A DNA stretch of 64,000 nucleotides from Burhinus oedicnemus. Its lineage: Eukaryota; Chordata; Aves; Charadriiformes; Burhinidae. Of the stretch, positions 1 to 13,356 are shown in pieces. Where the stretch lies: NCBI GenBank assembly GCA_008921705.1, contig VFFE01009182.1, positions 641,892-705,891 on the forward strand. The letters are read 5' to 3'. The position numbers and the translations under genes were made by a program. Numbering within the stretch: the first letter of the stretch is position 1; each line of letters starts with the position of its first letter. The notes below the pieces were generated by a model. That model had not been told where the DNA came from. It searched no databases and saw nothing but the letters and a program-made list of their open reading frames with translations.

Positions 1-340
1 ACTTGTACAAGATGTGCATTGATAAGTAGTTTCCTTCCATAATACACCCATGAAATGTGGATTTAATGTAATGCTTTCTTACACAGTTTGATAGAAAAAA
101 TTCTCCTGGGAGATATTTTGGTGTGGTAGATTTGTAAAGCTTTAACTTCAGTCTTCATGTACAATTTCTTCAACAAAGCAATGAAGTGGCTTATTTACCA
201 AAATAAAACAGTGTTTGGCCTCTATTCTTCTTGAAGTCTTGAGGAACCAAAAAATAATCTTCAAAATCCATTTACTTCTCTAGCATTTTTAAGTATTTAA
301 ACACTAATTATACATCTATGGTTAAGGCCTAGCTAAATTA

Positions 341-950
341 AATCACGGAATCACGGAATTTTCACAGTTGGAAGGGACCTCTAGAGATCGTCTACTCCAA
401 CTCCCCTGCTGACGCAGGAATGCCTAGAGCACATTACTCAGGACTGCATCCAGGCGGGTCTTGAAATCCAGAGAAGGGGACTCCACAACCTCCCTGGGCA
501 GCCTCTTCCACTGCTCTGGCACCCTCACCGTAAAGAAGTTTTTTCTTGTGTTTGAATGGAACTTCCTATGTTCCAGCTTGTGCCTGTTGCCCCTCGTCCT
601 GTCACTGGGAACCACTGAAGAGTCTGGCTCCATCCGCCTTCAACCCACCCTTTAGCTACTTCTAAGCAAGAATAAGGTCTCCCCTCAGCCATCTCTTCTC
701 CAGGCCAAAGAGTCCCAGCTCTCTCAGCCTCCCCTCATAAGTGAGGTGCTCCAATGCCCCAATCATCTTTGTTGCCCTACACTGGACTCTCTCCAGCAGT
801 TCCCTGTCCCGCTTGAGCTGGGGAGCCCAGAACTGGACACAGTATGCCAGTTGTGGCCTCACCAGTGCCAAGTAGAGGGGGAGAATGATCTCCCTCGACC
901 TAATGGCCACACTCTTCCCTATGCAGCCCAGGATTCCATTGCCCTTCATG
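341..950 (-). mobile_element. CR1 LINE, 3' portion, 5'-truncated
   Basis: Read on the minus strand this is the 3' end of a CR1 retrotransposon. The plus strand starts with two copies of the octamer-like tail (AATCACGG repeated) and GTTGGAAGGGACCT, the hallmark of the CR1 3' UTR. It continues into the end of ORF2: the 662-967 frame reads [19 protein letters not shown], then AYCVQFWAP, then a leucine/arginine-rich [21 protein letters not shown] end. The copy stops before the reverse-transcriptase core, as is typical of CR1 truncation, and carries frameshifts, so it is inactive. Confidence 0.9.
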
Positions 951-2138
951 TCTCCATTATATAACAATACATCGTATAGTCTCCTATTTACATCAATAAA
1001 TCCATGAAAACAGTATTTTTTCCTCGGAGTTTAAGACAGAAAGCTCACAGGTGAAAATGGATTTTTAGCAGTCTGGTCAGCTGTTGTCTCAAGCCAAGGA
1101 CTCAATTCTCCTAAGTCCTTCAAGCTTTCCAAATGAAGTTCTTCACAAACAGTATTTTAACAAGTTAATTTATGACTAAGTAATGTTAACTAATAAAATT
1201 TCCAATTACCATAATTAGTTAACAGTAAACTGATGGTCAATAGTTCAGGTCACTTTTACACTGCATCACTGTAAGAGGCCACTACTATTCTTACCCAAGG
1301 ACGACCAAGCCACAAATTTGCTAGTTACAGTCATCAGCAGAGTGAGAAGATTTGTATGTGAGAGATTAGTCATGAAATAGCATCAAAAACAATCTGTGAG
1401 AAAAGGCAAATGGCAACAGCCTTTCTACTACCCCAAATCAGAAGAGCTACTGTCTTCTGTTTGCTACTTAGAAACATTTTACCATATATTTGGAAAAAGA
1501 CCAATATAAAAACTAGACCTCTTCTTTGTTGGGGGGTTGGGAATGAAGATATGGGACTTTCCAGTCAACAGAACATAGACAAATCTCTTTTTCCAGATAA
1601 ATACATTAAAAGCTCAACAGTGGAGCTCTCAATAAAACTTCCACTACTGAGACTATAAATTTCTGTATATATTAAACCAGAAGTCTCCTAAAGAGAAATA
1701 AAATGAGATAATTATTGTGCTTAGCAGAAAAATGTCCTTATTAGCAGAAGTGTTGAATAACATGGTCTTTAACACAAGTTACACTGCACACCAAAGTGGC
1801 AGTGAAGCTCAGATCACATACCCTTATTTCCATAATTCTTTTCACATGTCTAGAATGCATTAAATACAGTACTATCTTAAAAATGAAAAGCAGACATTCC
1901 TTTGGAAATTAATTCAATATTTAGCATGTCACACTCAGGAAAGATCTCCTCCTTTTATAATGCAGAAAAATTGGAACATAATAAATAACTATAAGAATGT
2001 TTATTATTTCATTTGCCGTAATTTTGTCCTAAAGGCACAAGCATACACTACAGTTATGGAAAGACGGCATTCATGTCTAGAACACTGTATTCTATCAATG
2101 TAAGTCATAAGTCTTTCTCTGAAAATAAACATATTCGG

Positions 2139-2190
2139 ACCCCCACCCCCCCACCCCCCACAAAAAAAAGAGAAAAGAGAAAAGAAAATC
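2139..2190 (+). repeat. C-rich run followed by GA-rich tract
   Basis: CCCCCACCCCCCCACCCCCC is followed by an A8 run and repeated AGAAA units. This is simple low-complexity sequence. Confidence 0.85.
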
Positions 2191-5100
2191 AACATGGAAC
2201 CTTCTTTACCATGCATTTCTACATACCTCACATTAACTACTCCTGCTGACAGGCTTTGATCTCAATAGTCTCCAATCACTTCCCAGAAAGAAACAAACAC
2301 ACACATCACAGAACATTTCTTCTTACCAGATTCCTTCCCCACAAACAAAAATTTAAGCTTACGCTTAATCTTGAATCCACATATGCTTTTCAGAAGTTAA
2401 AGCTAAGAGGTCCATGCAAGAATGGTAATTAGGAGTGAATATTGCTTCTCTTACACTGACTTTTGAAGAGGATCAGATTCTTCCCTGCAGTCTGTATCTG
2501 GGTGAGAAGTCACTGAAGAATTTGTAACAGGCAAGTAGAGCTAAGTGACATTCTCCCTGAAGATCACACTACAAGAAGTGTTAAATTAAGCTTTAACTTG
2601 CATCTTCTTTCAGGACTTTTCATTATGTTACTACAACAAATTCAGAAGTTCCGCATATGGGAATGGAAATTAATTTTGCAGTGTTAAGAAGCCCCTACTC
2701 AGCAAATGGATAATGAACCATGATAATGAAACTTTTCAGACTAATCCGTGCTTTGAAGAACATTATATATAAGCAGGGGAGCAAGGGAGAATTCCTCTTT
2801 AAGTTCAGTTATATGATAGAATAAATAAAATATTCTAACATGAAGCTTCTCCATTTACTTCACAATGCATTAGCTACTTCTTGTAGTGGTTACACAACAT
2901 ATGACAGTGTAGCTCCCAAGACTTCAGACAATGTCAGTAAATACAGGAAAGAAATTTTTTCGACACACTGACCAGAATGTATAAATAATAATCAGACATA
3001 TGTTTCAAATGAATTCCCAGAGGAAATAGTTAACTAATAAACTTTTCACAGAGTACACAGAAACAATGTGTAGACCAGCTATATGAAAATGCAACTGATG
3101 TTAAACACACTAACTTTCAATAGGCTTCATCCTGTTATGGGAAACTAAACATCTGCCAATACATTCACAGGTGGAGAGATCTGGGTTCTTATCTTGCCAA
3201 CCCTAAGTATTTCATTCCAACAGGATACAATACACAAAAGATAAATGATACAAAAGGCATAAACTATCTACAAGAGGAAATCAAGGAAAGAGAAGATGAT
3301 GTTAACATGATTTGTGAAAGTCAATTTACCCCATAACCCAAATAATAAAAAAAAAGTAAAGATTTGTAACACCCGTGACAAAGCTAAAATAGACATGCTA
3401 CCCTAATACTTAAGACCCATCTGCCTTTTCAAGAAGAAAATATGCCCACACTGATATGAACACACATAAATGCATTGAGTAAAATAAAACAAGACAGAGA
3501 TCTCATTTTGTGTATAAGGAATGCACTTTTTTTTTTTCCTCTGCTAAGTACATCATCACTGTAGGGCAAGGCCAAAAATATCCAGATGTTTTAATAAGAA
3601 AGATTAAGAATAATCTCACTGATGATCAAATTTTGCTGTTCCAAAAGACAGCTGTTAGTGTTAAAAATGGAGGCTGCTGGCAGTTTTAGAAACCTACTCA
3701 TTTAGAATTACTCCAACAACTTCCTTACAGATAATGCATTTGTTACATTTTTTTAAAAAAAAGGAACACACCACTTCTACAGTTCATTAAGCTGCTTTTC
3801 AGCTGCACATAAACTGACAATACTCAGTTATGTTACCTAAAGATTTGCAGAAGTCTACAGTATTTCTGCTGCAGTTGTATAAACCGAGTAATTTGAATAC
3901 CAAAAAAAGTAGTATCTTAGAAGAATGCCACCTAAAGGAATCTCATCTGTGTTGCTGATCAGTTACTTTGCTAGTATAAAAAATACCACACCTATACATG
4001 ACATACTCATAGGAAATACAAAGAAGCAAAGATGAAAACAAAGGAAAACGCACTCTTGCTTCAATTGCACCCAGTGATCACAAACCAGGTAGAACATTTA
4101 TATATTCAAGCAACTGAAGGAAAGGTCAACCTTCCTTCGGAAATAAAAATCTCAAAGGAAATGAAAGTGGAAACGAAACGAAGGGAAAAAGGTATTTGGC
4201 TCTACACCCCCAGAACTGCCTACAGCAGCGTATTACACAGAGGTCCCTGGAGTCTGGCTGAGTTTCAACAGCATCAGGACTAAACCCTAAGTATTGGGTC
4301 ATCCGTGGCATAGTTAGCTGATTAAGAGATGAGGTAATGTATTTACTTATTTTAGTAAGAAACTGCACAAAATAGAGCCATACAGCCTGATGTACAGAGA
4401 ATTGTTGTACAGATATCAAATAAAGCAAAACACTGAAATCAATCATTTAATTAGAAGGAAACGTAAGTAACAGAGATTTCAAGGAGATTGCATCTTACCT
4501 ATTTGCATAGAACACAGAGAAAACCAAACTAACCCCACCACAATCCCCCCAAAACCCAGATCACAAACAGAATTAATTCATATTTGTTTCAATAATACCA
4601 CACAAGAAGGACTTTCCTTGTTAATCAAGAATTATCTGCAGGCCAGGTGTGGTAGCTCTAACAAAAAACATTGTAACTGGTTTTATACTGTGGATAATAT
4701 TAATGCTTAGAACAGTTTTGGACACAAAGAGTAGTTTTCCTTGCACAGCATACCCATGCAGCTGTACAGAGGCTTGCTTCGTAACTCTTTACAACTGCAG
4801 GACCCCTTTGCAAACACAATCTTCATATGCACCTCCTACAACCAAAAACTCCTATTCTCTTGACTCCTACTTTAAATTTCTCCTCTACATCTCCAAACTA
4901 GATGACAACCTTTCAATGTTGGGGGTTTTTTTACCCCCACTTTGAGGCCAGAAAAAAAAAAGTTCCATTTTTTATGGCGGTGTATCTGCAGAAATCTCAC
5001 CATACCAGACTGGCTAAGTAGTGACAATTTCTGAAATGACCAGTAAATAGTAGTGGTATAAACCCCAGAACTTTGCTTTACAGAAAGTTACTCACCACTT

Positions 5101-6872
5101 CAAAATTGAAGGACTAAATCCTACCTACATGCTGACTATAGATACCTGCTTTGTAAATTTTCAATGTAGGGATGTTACTAAAAGAAATTTCAGCTGTTTT
5201 ACCTCTCAAGAGTAATGTACAAAGTATTTTTGGCACAATGCTACAACTATGTTACAGCATAGCAGAATGTAGAATTTCATCAACTTTGACATCCTTTTGA
5301 TTGAGGCAGTATGGACTTCAGCATTAACAGACTAGGCACAAATAATCCTATACAATTTACCTAAGCGCAGTGTAAACAATAAGAAGTGGGTATCAATTAT
5401 TTTAAACACACAAAGAATGTAAACAATCTTAACCTGCATCTTTCGGAAAGTAAAAGAAAAGAAGCCAATGCACTAAAATAAGAGCTTGAGATTGCTGCAG
5501 CGTGTGATACCAAGACCAGCTTATAAATCCATTCAGCTCTGAGGTGCACTCCCTTGGGGCAATGCCATCATTCCCTCTGCCTTGAGCTGCCTCACGTGCT
5601 CATGTGGGCACATTATAAGCCAGATAAATGGCTAAATTGACTGAAAAAGAACCCTCAGAAGGAGGTATTCCCAGCTGGATCTATGAGCTGAACTGCTCAC
5701 ATATCTGCCTGATCATTAGAAGGTGTGGGAAAGCTGCTGTCAAGAGTGGAAGGCAGGACCACCCCTTAACACAATAGTATGATCCTACATCAGCTAAAAA
5801 TAATAGGAAATCACGTCCTTTGCAAGACAGTACAGATGAGGTTTTAAAACCCTCTTATCCTTATGAAAACGCCTGCAATCAAAATCTGGCACCAAAACAC
5901 TTCAATAGTGTATACAAGAATAAACAGATGCAAAAAGTTTCAAAAATACTATCTATGTCTTTGCAAGAGCTAGATCCAAGTTTTATGTCTTTATTCCTTG
6001 AACCCTTAAAGCCTTCCATTACAGGTATGATTAGACCGAAAAATAGTCTAAAAAAAAAAAAATCTGCCTCAAACACACTGTAATCATGGGGCTGAGCGGA
6101 GACAAAGCAAAACTCTGAATCCATTATAAATGAGATATGATAGTTACAAAGAAAGAACACAAACCACTGCTTTGTTTCTGGGTAAGGTACTTAATATCCT
6201 TCCTTGCAAAGGTAAATATTATTTGTTGTGAGCTACTACCTAGAAACCTCAGGCATCAGGGCCCTGTTGTGCTACATTAGTGATTCTGAAGAGGAGCTAT
6301 GAATGCCACCACTACATTAATTTAACACATTTAAGTGTTAAAACCCATCATGGATTTGCCATCATAGCAAAAAAAAGAAATTAGATCCATAATATAAGAT
6401 ACTGTACACATATTAATAAAAGATGTTTCAAATTTTAAGCAGTTAGAGCCTAACTACGGATCTTGAATCAGGGAAATGAGGAGACAGACATGTGGGTAGG
6501 ACTGACAAACGTACGTTTGCAGTTTCCACCTCACATCCCTGCAAATAAATTAACTAGGATAAGATTACCAATTAGTGTTCAGAAATTTTGGATTTCCCCC
6601 TCCATAAAATGACAAAGATTAAAAATGTGTATTTCTTCCACAGGGTCCCCGTAAGTAATTACAGATCACATACGCTCAGAAGCAGCTCAGATGCTTTGGG
6701 TTCTCAATGGTAGCAACAGAAGAGAAAAGAATAGACTGTCAAACATTAGATGAAGAGGCAGAGAAGATGGAAGTTTAAGGCATCTAAAGACAAGCCTCTA
6801 CAGAGCGAAGGAAAGCAAAGATAAAGAAACTGTATAGAGAGTCCCTCTACACAATCAGTAAGAAAGAATAAA

Positions 6873-6925
6873 AAGACTAATATGAACTAATAAGACTAAA
6901 ATGACTAATAAAGAACTAATATGCT
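6873..6925 (+). repeat. Degenerate ACTAATA-rich tandem repeat, period about 19
   Basis: GACTAATATGAACTAATAA is followed by GACTAAAATGACTAATAAA and GAACTAATATGC. These are imperfect copies of one AT-rich unit. Confidence 0.6.
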
Positions 6926-7449
6926 CAGTAATAGAGCTCTGAGTAAAACCATATAAACAACATTTGAATGCGTCCTTCATTTTCTCAGAAGTCCAAACAT
7001 CTAAAACAGTGCTGGTAATGTAAATCAATACATATATATAGCATGTGTGCAAAGAGACAGCAAGAGATCATTTATTCATATAACATGATTCAGTAGGACT
7101 ATCTTCAGTATCAAGTAACCAAGACAGCCACCTGTCCCAATGGTGAGTTACACAAGACAACAAAAAGTAAAATACTTATGACCTGCTGAATATAATAGTT
7201 TCCTATTAAAAGTCACTACATTGTCAAAAGTCATTACTATCTTTCTTAGAATTTCATTGGGCATTAAGAAGGAAACACCCATTAAGAAAGAAATGAGGGA
7301 GAAAAGTTCCTTGTACCGGATAATTTGAGTTTGCATAAAAAATTATTATACAACATATATTTGCTGTATGTCATTTTAGACTAACATCCGAATTTTCAGT
7401 TCAGTTAAGACAAAACTGTTTCCTTCACATAAACAGTTTGCATTCAAAA

Positions 7450-8580
7450 TATCATTGAGAACATAAGAGTTAAACCAGATGTCCACCTAGACCAACAGCC
7501 AACCTGGAACCAGTGCTGGATTCCTAAGGAACAGCACCAGAACAAGGAAAGCCTGAATGACATTTCCTAGATGATCCCCCAACTATTAAGAACGTATGGC
7601 TCCTGAACCAGAAGGGTTGTCTTTGTTTCAATAGCCTTTCCACCATTTTGTTTTCTTCTCTGTATTTATCCAGAGGTTGTTTTGTTTGTTTAATGAAAAT
7701 TAACAGCAACCACACTGTCTTGTAACAAGGTGTTTTACAGTGTGACTGCTTCCCATGTGGAAATAGCTCTTTTTGCTTGGCATCCTTTGGAACCTGGTAC
7801 CTACTGGGTTTGTCTGATGAAACCTAACTCATATTGGAGGAAGCAGTTACTCCTTAAGTCATAACATTTTTCGAAGTGTCTACACTTCTCTTGGTAGGCT
7901 GATCTAAAGGTAACCACTCTCACTATTGGAAATCTGTCCTTTATTTTTAATATACCAGTTTCCATGGGTTTCAGTGGAGGGTTTTATCAAAGAAAAGGCA
8001 AAGAAGATGAAGGCATCCTTTGCTACCCAATTTACTATAAATTTTAAAGTACACAGGTGGCACAATCAGGTCCTTTTTCAAATCTCAGAGGACAAAGATG
8101 CATTCTTTACTTATTTCAGTCAAAGGTCTCTTTCTCCAATCCTCATACAAACTTTACAGATCTCCTCTGTGCCCTCTTCTAGTTTTCAATTTTCTTTTTA
8201 AGCTACAAAAAACTGGACATAAGCATTAACTTCTGCCTTATAAAAATCACATATAAAATGTATGTTTACATATTCATATTTTTTACTTATCTTTCTGTTA
8301 TCGCACACACAAAATTCTCACTAGCTCCTATTAACATAGCCTGACACAGAAAGTCCCTGTTGAGTCATGTACTGCTACGATTCCTGCGCATTTTCAGCAT
8401 CCATGCTTTTGAAGCGCGAGATCCTCTTTGTATAAATTTGGTCTACATTTCTTGTTCAAATGTACATAATCCTGGATTTTATTTCAGTGGATCCCAATAA
8501 CCATGTAATTCAAATCATACTGTGCAACTGCCCTATTACAATCATTTGACATTCTTCCTAAATCTTATATTTTGCAATGC
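7450..8580 (-). mobile_element. Ancient, highly diverged CR1-like LINE copy
   Basis: The plus-strand left end (ACATAAGAGTTAAACCAGATG then TCCACCTAGACC) resembles the 3' UTR of old sauropsid CR1 lineages (a 'CATACTGGGTCAGACCAAAGGTCCATCTAGCCCAG' type of sequence, much decayed). Around 8140-8225, TGTGCCCTCTTCTAGTTTTC and ACTGGACATAAGCATTAAC resemble the 'TTGCCCTTTTCTGTACC...ACTGCACACAGTATTC' part of CR1 ORF2 read in reverse. The order of the blocks fits one minus-strand element. Divergence is high and the outer limits are approximate; the call comes from memory, not alignment. Confidence 0.5.
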
Positions 8581-9424
8581 ATAACAGTAAGGTTTTTACC
8601 AACAGTTCTGTGAAAAGGAATATTTCACCTTTGAAATGATGAAAAGTTCTGGAATAATAAAATAGAAATGTATATTTAGTGTGTTTTTAAATAAAATATT
8701 CATAACATTATACAAGTATCACTAAACCAAACAGATGCATAGGCAGTCTTGATTCAGGTAAATGACATATTAGCATGAACAATCATGAAAAATACGTAAG
8801 GAGTAAGAAGCCTATTTAATGAAAAAACATAGAAATGTTTCCATATGTTTTATGAAGTATTCTTTACCCTTTAAATGAGCACATTCAGATTTAGTCGCTG
8901 GCTTTGTTTCAGAGAAACCCCATCTGTACACTACATCGCTTACAGGCACATCTCAGTCATGCAATAGCTATGTCACAGTTCATATATCAAATAAAAATCA
9001 CATTCAAGGCCACACAACCTTATATACCCAACGTCTTCCATTCTATTTAAAGTAATCCTACGAGAGCTCTTACTGCACCTCACTGCTGATGTCACATGAC
9101 TTTTGCTGGGAAACAGAGTCCTAAAACTGAAATATCAAACAGTTCTTAACACAGATGAGAATGATCTGAAGGACAACTCTATTGTACTTATATATCCTGG
9201 AAGTTTTGTGTTTTTTTTTTTAAACAAAGAAATAGGTGTGGAACTAAAAGTACAAAAATAGCATCACTGCACAACACTAGTGTACTGTGAAAAGCAGGAT
9301 AAAACACAGGCAACTCACAGTAGTCTTAAGGAATTCATCTGACACATTTCGATTCCAAGGCTAATAAAGTTGATTGCCCATATCAACGACCGAAAGTGAG
9401 GAAGTTCTTATTTTACCTTCCCAG

Positions 9425-10862
9425 CATCAAACTGGATCATCAAAGTGGATGAAGTTGCCAAGCCACTATCCATCATATTTGAGAAGTCATGGCAGTCTGG
9501 TGAAATTCCCACTGACTGGAAAAGGGGAAACATAACCCCCATTTTTAAAAAGGGAAACTACAGGCTAGTCAGTCTCACCTCTGTGCCCCAGAAGATCACA
9601 GAGCAGATCCTCCTGGACACTCTGCTAAGGCACATGGAAAACAAGGAGGTGATCGGTGGCAGCCAACACGGCTTCACTAAGGGCAAATCATGTCTGACAA
9701 ATTTGGTGGCCTTCTATGACAGCATTAGAGCACTGGTGGATTAGGAAAGAGCAACTGGCATCACCTACTTGGACTTGTGCAAAGCATTTGACATTGTTCT
9801 GCATGACATCCTTGTCTCTAATGGGGATGGAACCCTCAGTGGGTAAGGAATTGGCTGGATGGTCACACTCAGTCATGGGTCAATGGCTCAATGACCAAGT
9901 GGAGACCAGTGATGAGTGGCATTCCTCAGGGGTTGGTATTGGGACTGGTGCTGTTTAACATCTTTGGCAGCGACATGGACAGTGGGATTGAGTGCACCCT
10001 CAGCAAGTTTGCCAACGACACCAAGCTGTCTTGTGCAGTTGACACACCTGAGGGACAGGATGCCATCCAGAGGGACCTGGACAGACTTGAGAGATGGGCC
10101 CATGCCAACCTCATGAAGTTCAACAAGGCCAAGTGCAAAGTCCTGCACATGGGTCGGGGAAATTCCGAGCACAAATACAGGCTGGGCAGAGAATGGAGCG
10201 AGAGCAGCCCTGAAGAGAAGGACTTGGAGGTGTTGGTTGATGAGAAGCTCACCATGACCCAGCAATGTGCGCTCACAGCCCAGAAAGCCAACCGCATCCT
10301 GGGTTGCATCAAAAGAAGAACAGTCAGCAGGTTGAGGGAGGCGATTCTCCCCCTCTACTCCATTCTCATCCAACTCTGGGGCCCCCAATATAAGAAGGAC
10401 ATGGACCTCTTGGAGCAAGTCCAGAGGAGGGCCACAAAGATGATCAGAGGGTTACAGCACCTCTCCTATGAAGACAGGCTGAGAGAGTTGGGATTGTTCA
10501 GCCTGGAGAAGAGAAGGCTTCAGGGAGACCTTATAGCAGCCTTCCAGTACTTAATGGGGGCCTACAGGAAAGACAGGGAGGGACTCTTTAGGAGGGTAAT
10601 GTAGTGATAGGACGAGGGGTAACAGTTTTAAACTGAAAGAGGGCAGAGTTAGATTAGATATAAGGAAGAAATTCTTTACTGGGAGGGTGATGAGACACTG
10701 GAACAGGTCTCCCAAGGAGGCTGTGGATGTCCCATCCCTGGGCCAGGTTGGATGGGGCTTTGAGCAACCTGGTCTAGTGGAAAGTGTCCCTGCCTATGGC
10801 AGGGGGGTTAGAACTAGATGATCTTTAAGGTTCCTTCCAACACAAACCATTCTATGATTCTG
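9425..10862 (+). mobile_element. CR1 LINE with degenerate reverse transcriptase, 1.4 kb
   Basis: This is a 5'-truncated CR1 copy that includes much of the reverse-transcriptase domain. The frame 9445-9744 reads a fragment with [14 protein letters not shown] and [20 protein letters not shown], then hits TAG at 9742-9744. The RT frame continues with TYLDLCKAFDIVLHD, shifts frame near 9820, and resumes in 9891-10604 with the SGIPQG block and the thumb/C-terminal part ([19 protein letters not shown]). The catalytic FADD box reads FAND here, so one metal-binding aspartate is lost. The 3' UTR ends with the CR1 tail ACCATTCTATGATTCTG. It is a dead copy, of moderate age. Confidence 0.93.
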
Positions 10863-12066
10863 TCCACATTACATGGCAGTCCATAAACCCATTAACTTTG
10901 GTAGCAAGGAAATAGTAGTAGCAAGGAACGGCCATGTTAGAAATCTTTGAAATCATACAAACCCAAGCCATCTCCTCCACAGAACAGCTTGAGCAAGCAG
11001 AATGATGCTCAAACATTTCTCTATTTACCTTTTTTTTAAAAAAATTATTATTATCAGGAAGTTTCCTTTGCCAAAGAGAAATTGTGGAAAACAGAAAAAA
11101 ATATCTGAGATAGTCAGTTAAGTACAAATTCCTCACAATGAAAACCACGTATCTTCAATTAAAAAGACAGATTCATTCTCGCTAATGTCTAGAATTACAA
11201 TATATCTCTGAATTACTGGCAATACGTATGAAGATGATTATTCAACAGTTGTTGCTTGATAACTTCCTAAGATGGTAAAGAATTTTTCCAGTAGCATATG
11301 AAATAGCTGAGTCACTGTAAAACGGAATCTTTGTTGCTTTTTGGTTTTTCGGTTTTTTTATTTTATTTTAAAGATTACACATGGCAATCATCAGGAAATT
11401 ATATTACACTTCCTTAACTCCAAACAGTCAGTTTCATGGGGTTTATCCTAACAGCATTTAATAACTTGTACTTAAAACAACTAGTAAAGCAAAAGAAAGA
11501 TGAGCCAACGTCTACAACATGTCACAGTCAGCAAGCTTTGTAAACTTTTCTTATGATTTGGTATTGTAAGCCTGGGTTCTTCCAATACTGATGAAACATT
11601 TCATTTTTCAATTACCAATCACTACAGATAAAACTATTAAGTTAACATGCAACAGAATGAACAGAAGCCTCATATAAAGAAAAGATATACACAACAAGAG
11701 ACAAATTAAATATAAACCAATAGCAAAGTATACAAGTTCAGCTAGCACCAAAAGCTAACAAGGGTCAACTGCATTAAATAGACACAGCCTGATCAAGAGG
11801 ATAGTTCAGAAGTCAGCTGGCTCCAGTTAGAGATCTGGGAGAAACAACATTTCAAACAGAAAATAATTTCTAAAGCATCAAGTAACACAGAATGAAAAGG
11901 AAAAGAAGGAAGCCTTATGATCATCCAGCCTCAATTCTTTTAAAGTAGAGGCCACAGGATCCCCCTCTTGTATTTAAACAGCAGCATGAATCTATCAAAT
12001 AACAAAAACAAAAACACCCCCTGCAGTCTCAGTAAGTTGTTGCAGTTATTAAGTACTGTCAACATT

Positions 12067-12084
12067 AAAAAAAAAAAAAAAATC
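12067..12084 (+). repeat. Poly(A) tract
   Basis: A homopolymer A run inside the intron. No retrocopy-like sequence precedes it. Confidence 0.8.
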
Positions 12085-13248
12085 TCTTAACTGGAATTTG
12101 TTTTGGCTATTGGAACTTGTTACACCTCAGTCTGCTAGACAGAAAAGTTTCATTTTGAATACATGATGCAGTTGCCTCAAGTACCAGTAGATTTGCCTCT
12201 TACAATGCAACTCTTCCAGGCTTGCAAGTAATTTCTGTTACAAGTGTCATCTCCCATTCCAAAGTCCACATGAGCCTTAAGAAGATCAATGGCTTTTTGA
12301 ATGCCAAAATAATGACTTGAACAGCATTCAGAAGTCAAGCTGTTCTTCAAGACTTCTGGGAGGACAAGGCAACGTACAGTGCTAATCTCATGTAGGACAA
12401 CCATGGAGCCATTTCTCAGCATTATGTTCTTTTTGTTTATATGTTTAAAATCAGTGAAAGCAAAGACAAAAAATGGCAAAGAATGAAAATATATTCCCCA
12501 CCTGAACACAAAGACTTAGCCAAAAGGGTATATAGGTATTTAATATAGGTAAAAGAAAAAGTGAATTACAGAAATTATAAATATTTTAACTCTTTTGTTT
12601 AAATAATAATTCATTGGCTTATGAAAAGAAGAAAGCATCCTGATGCTATGGCCAGCAAGTTTCTGAGCTCCACCTGGTAAGCTGTGTCCAAATGGGGAAG
12701 CACCCATAAGGGTACTTCGGCTCTGAACTGTGATTGTAAGCGCAACTGCACTAATAAGTCATTTTCTAATTGACCAAACCAAAAATGCTCTGTACTACCT
12801 CAATGAAATAGAACACAACTCCTAAGTATAGAGGAAAATTGAAGTGGGTTTTACAGAAATGAAGGGCATATCTTTCCCTTCAGATTATGAGATCCTAGAA
12901 AGATGTCTACTGACTACAACTCATTAAGCAACATATTATTAATGAAAAAACTTTCAAAACAGCCATAAAGTTAAGTCAGAGCTGGTTAAAAAAATTTACA
13001 CATGGCCCTATTTTACCTATTATATCTGCTCATTATTTTTCACTACCATTTTGGGGAGCAATTGCAAGTCATACTGCAGGACAGAAAAAGAGGGAAGTGA
13101 GCCTTATAGAATAGTTGCTTAAAAGACTATTCCTCAGATTTCAGAAAGGTAACAAACAAATTGCAACTCTGACCTTTTTGATACAACATCTTAAACCATC
13201 ATGTGAAGAAATCTGACACAATCACCATTTCATCATGGTTTCACCTAC

Positions 13249-13356
13249 CTCTGCTTGAGAAGAGCCAGTATTCATTTCCACACGTGAGTCAGCAGCCACC
13301 TCAAATTCATCTCTTACCCTTGCTTCTACCACAGTAATCAAATTCAAGATTCTTAG
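13249..13356 (-). other. Orphan exon-like open segment in the VPS13B intron
   Basis: This 108-nt segment has a strong acceptor (CTATTCCTCTCACAG|) and a good donor (GCAGAG|GTAGGT). It is open through 36 codons, starting LRILNLITVVEARV and ending NTGSSQAE. Both phases are 0, but the preceding VPS13B exon ends in phase 1, so it cannot follow that exon directly. The peptide does not match VPS13B as I know it. It may be a cryptic or alternative exon, an old retro-element piece, or chance. Confidence 0.3.

Noticed and set aside
12177..12509. 110-codon minus-strand open frame with a donor-like CATT|GTAAGAG and an acceptor-like GTGTTCAG
   Set aside because: The frame does not join the phase of the preceding VPS13B exon, the peptide matches nothing I know, and frames of this length are expected by chance in 64 kb of both strands.
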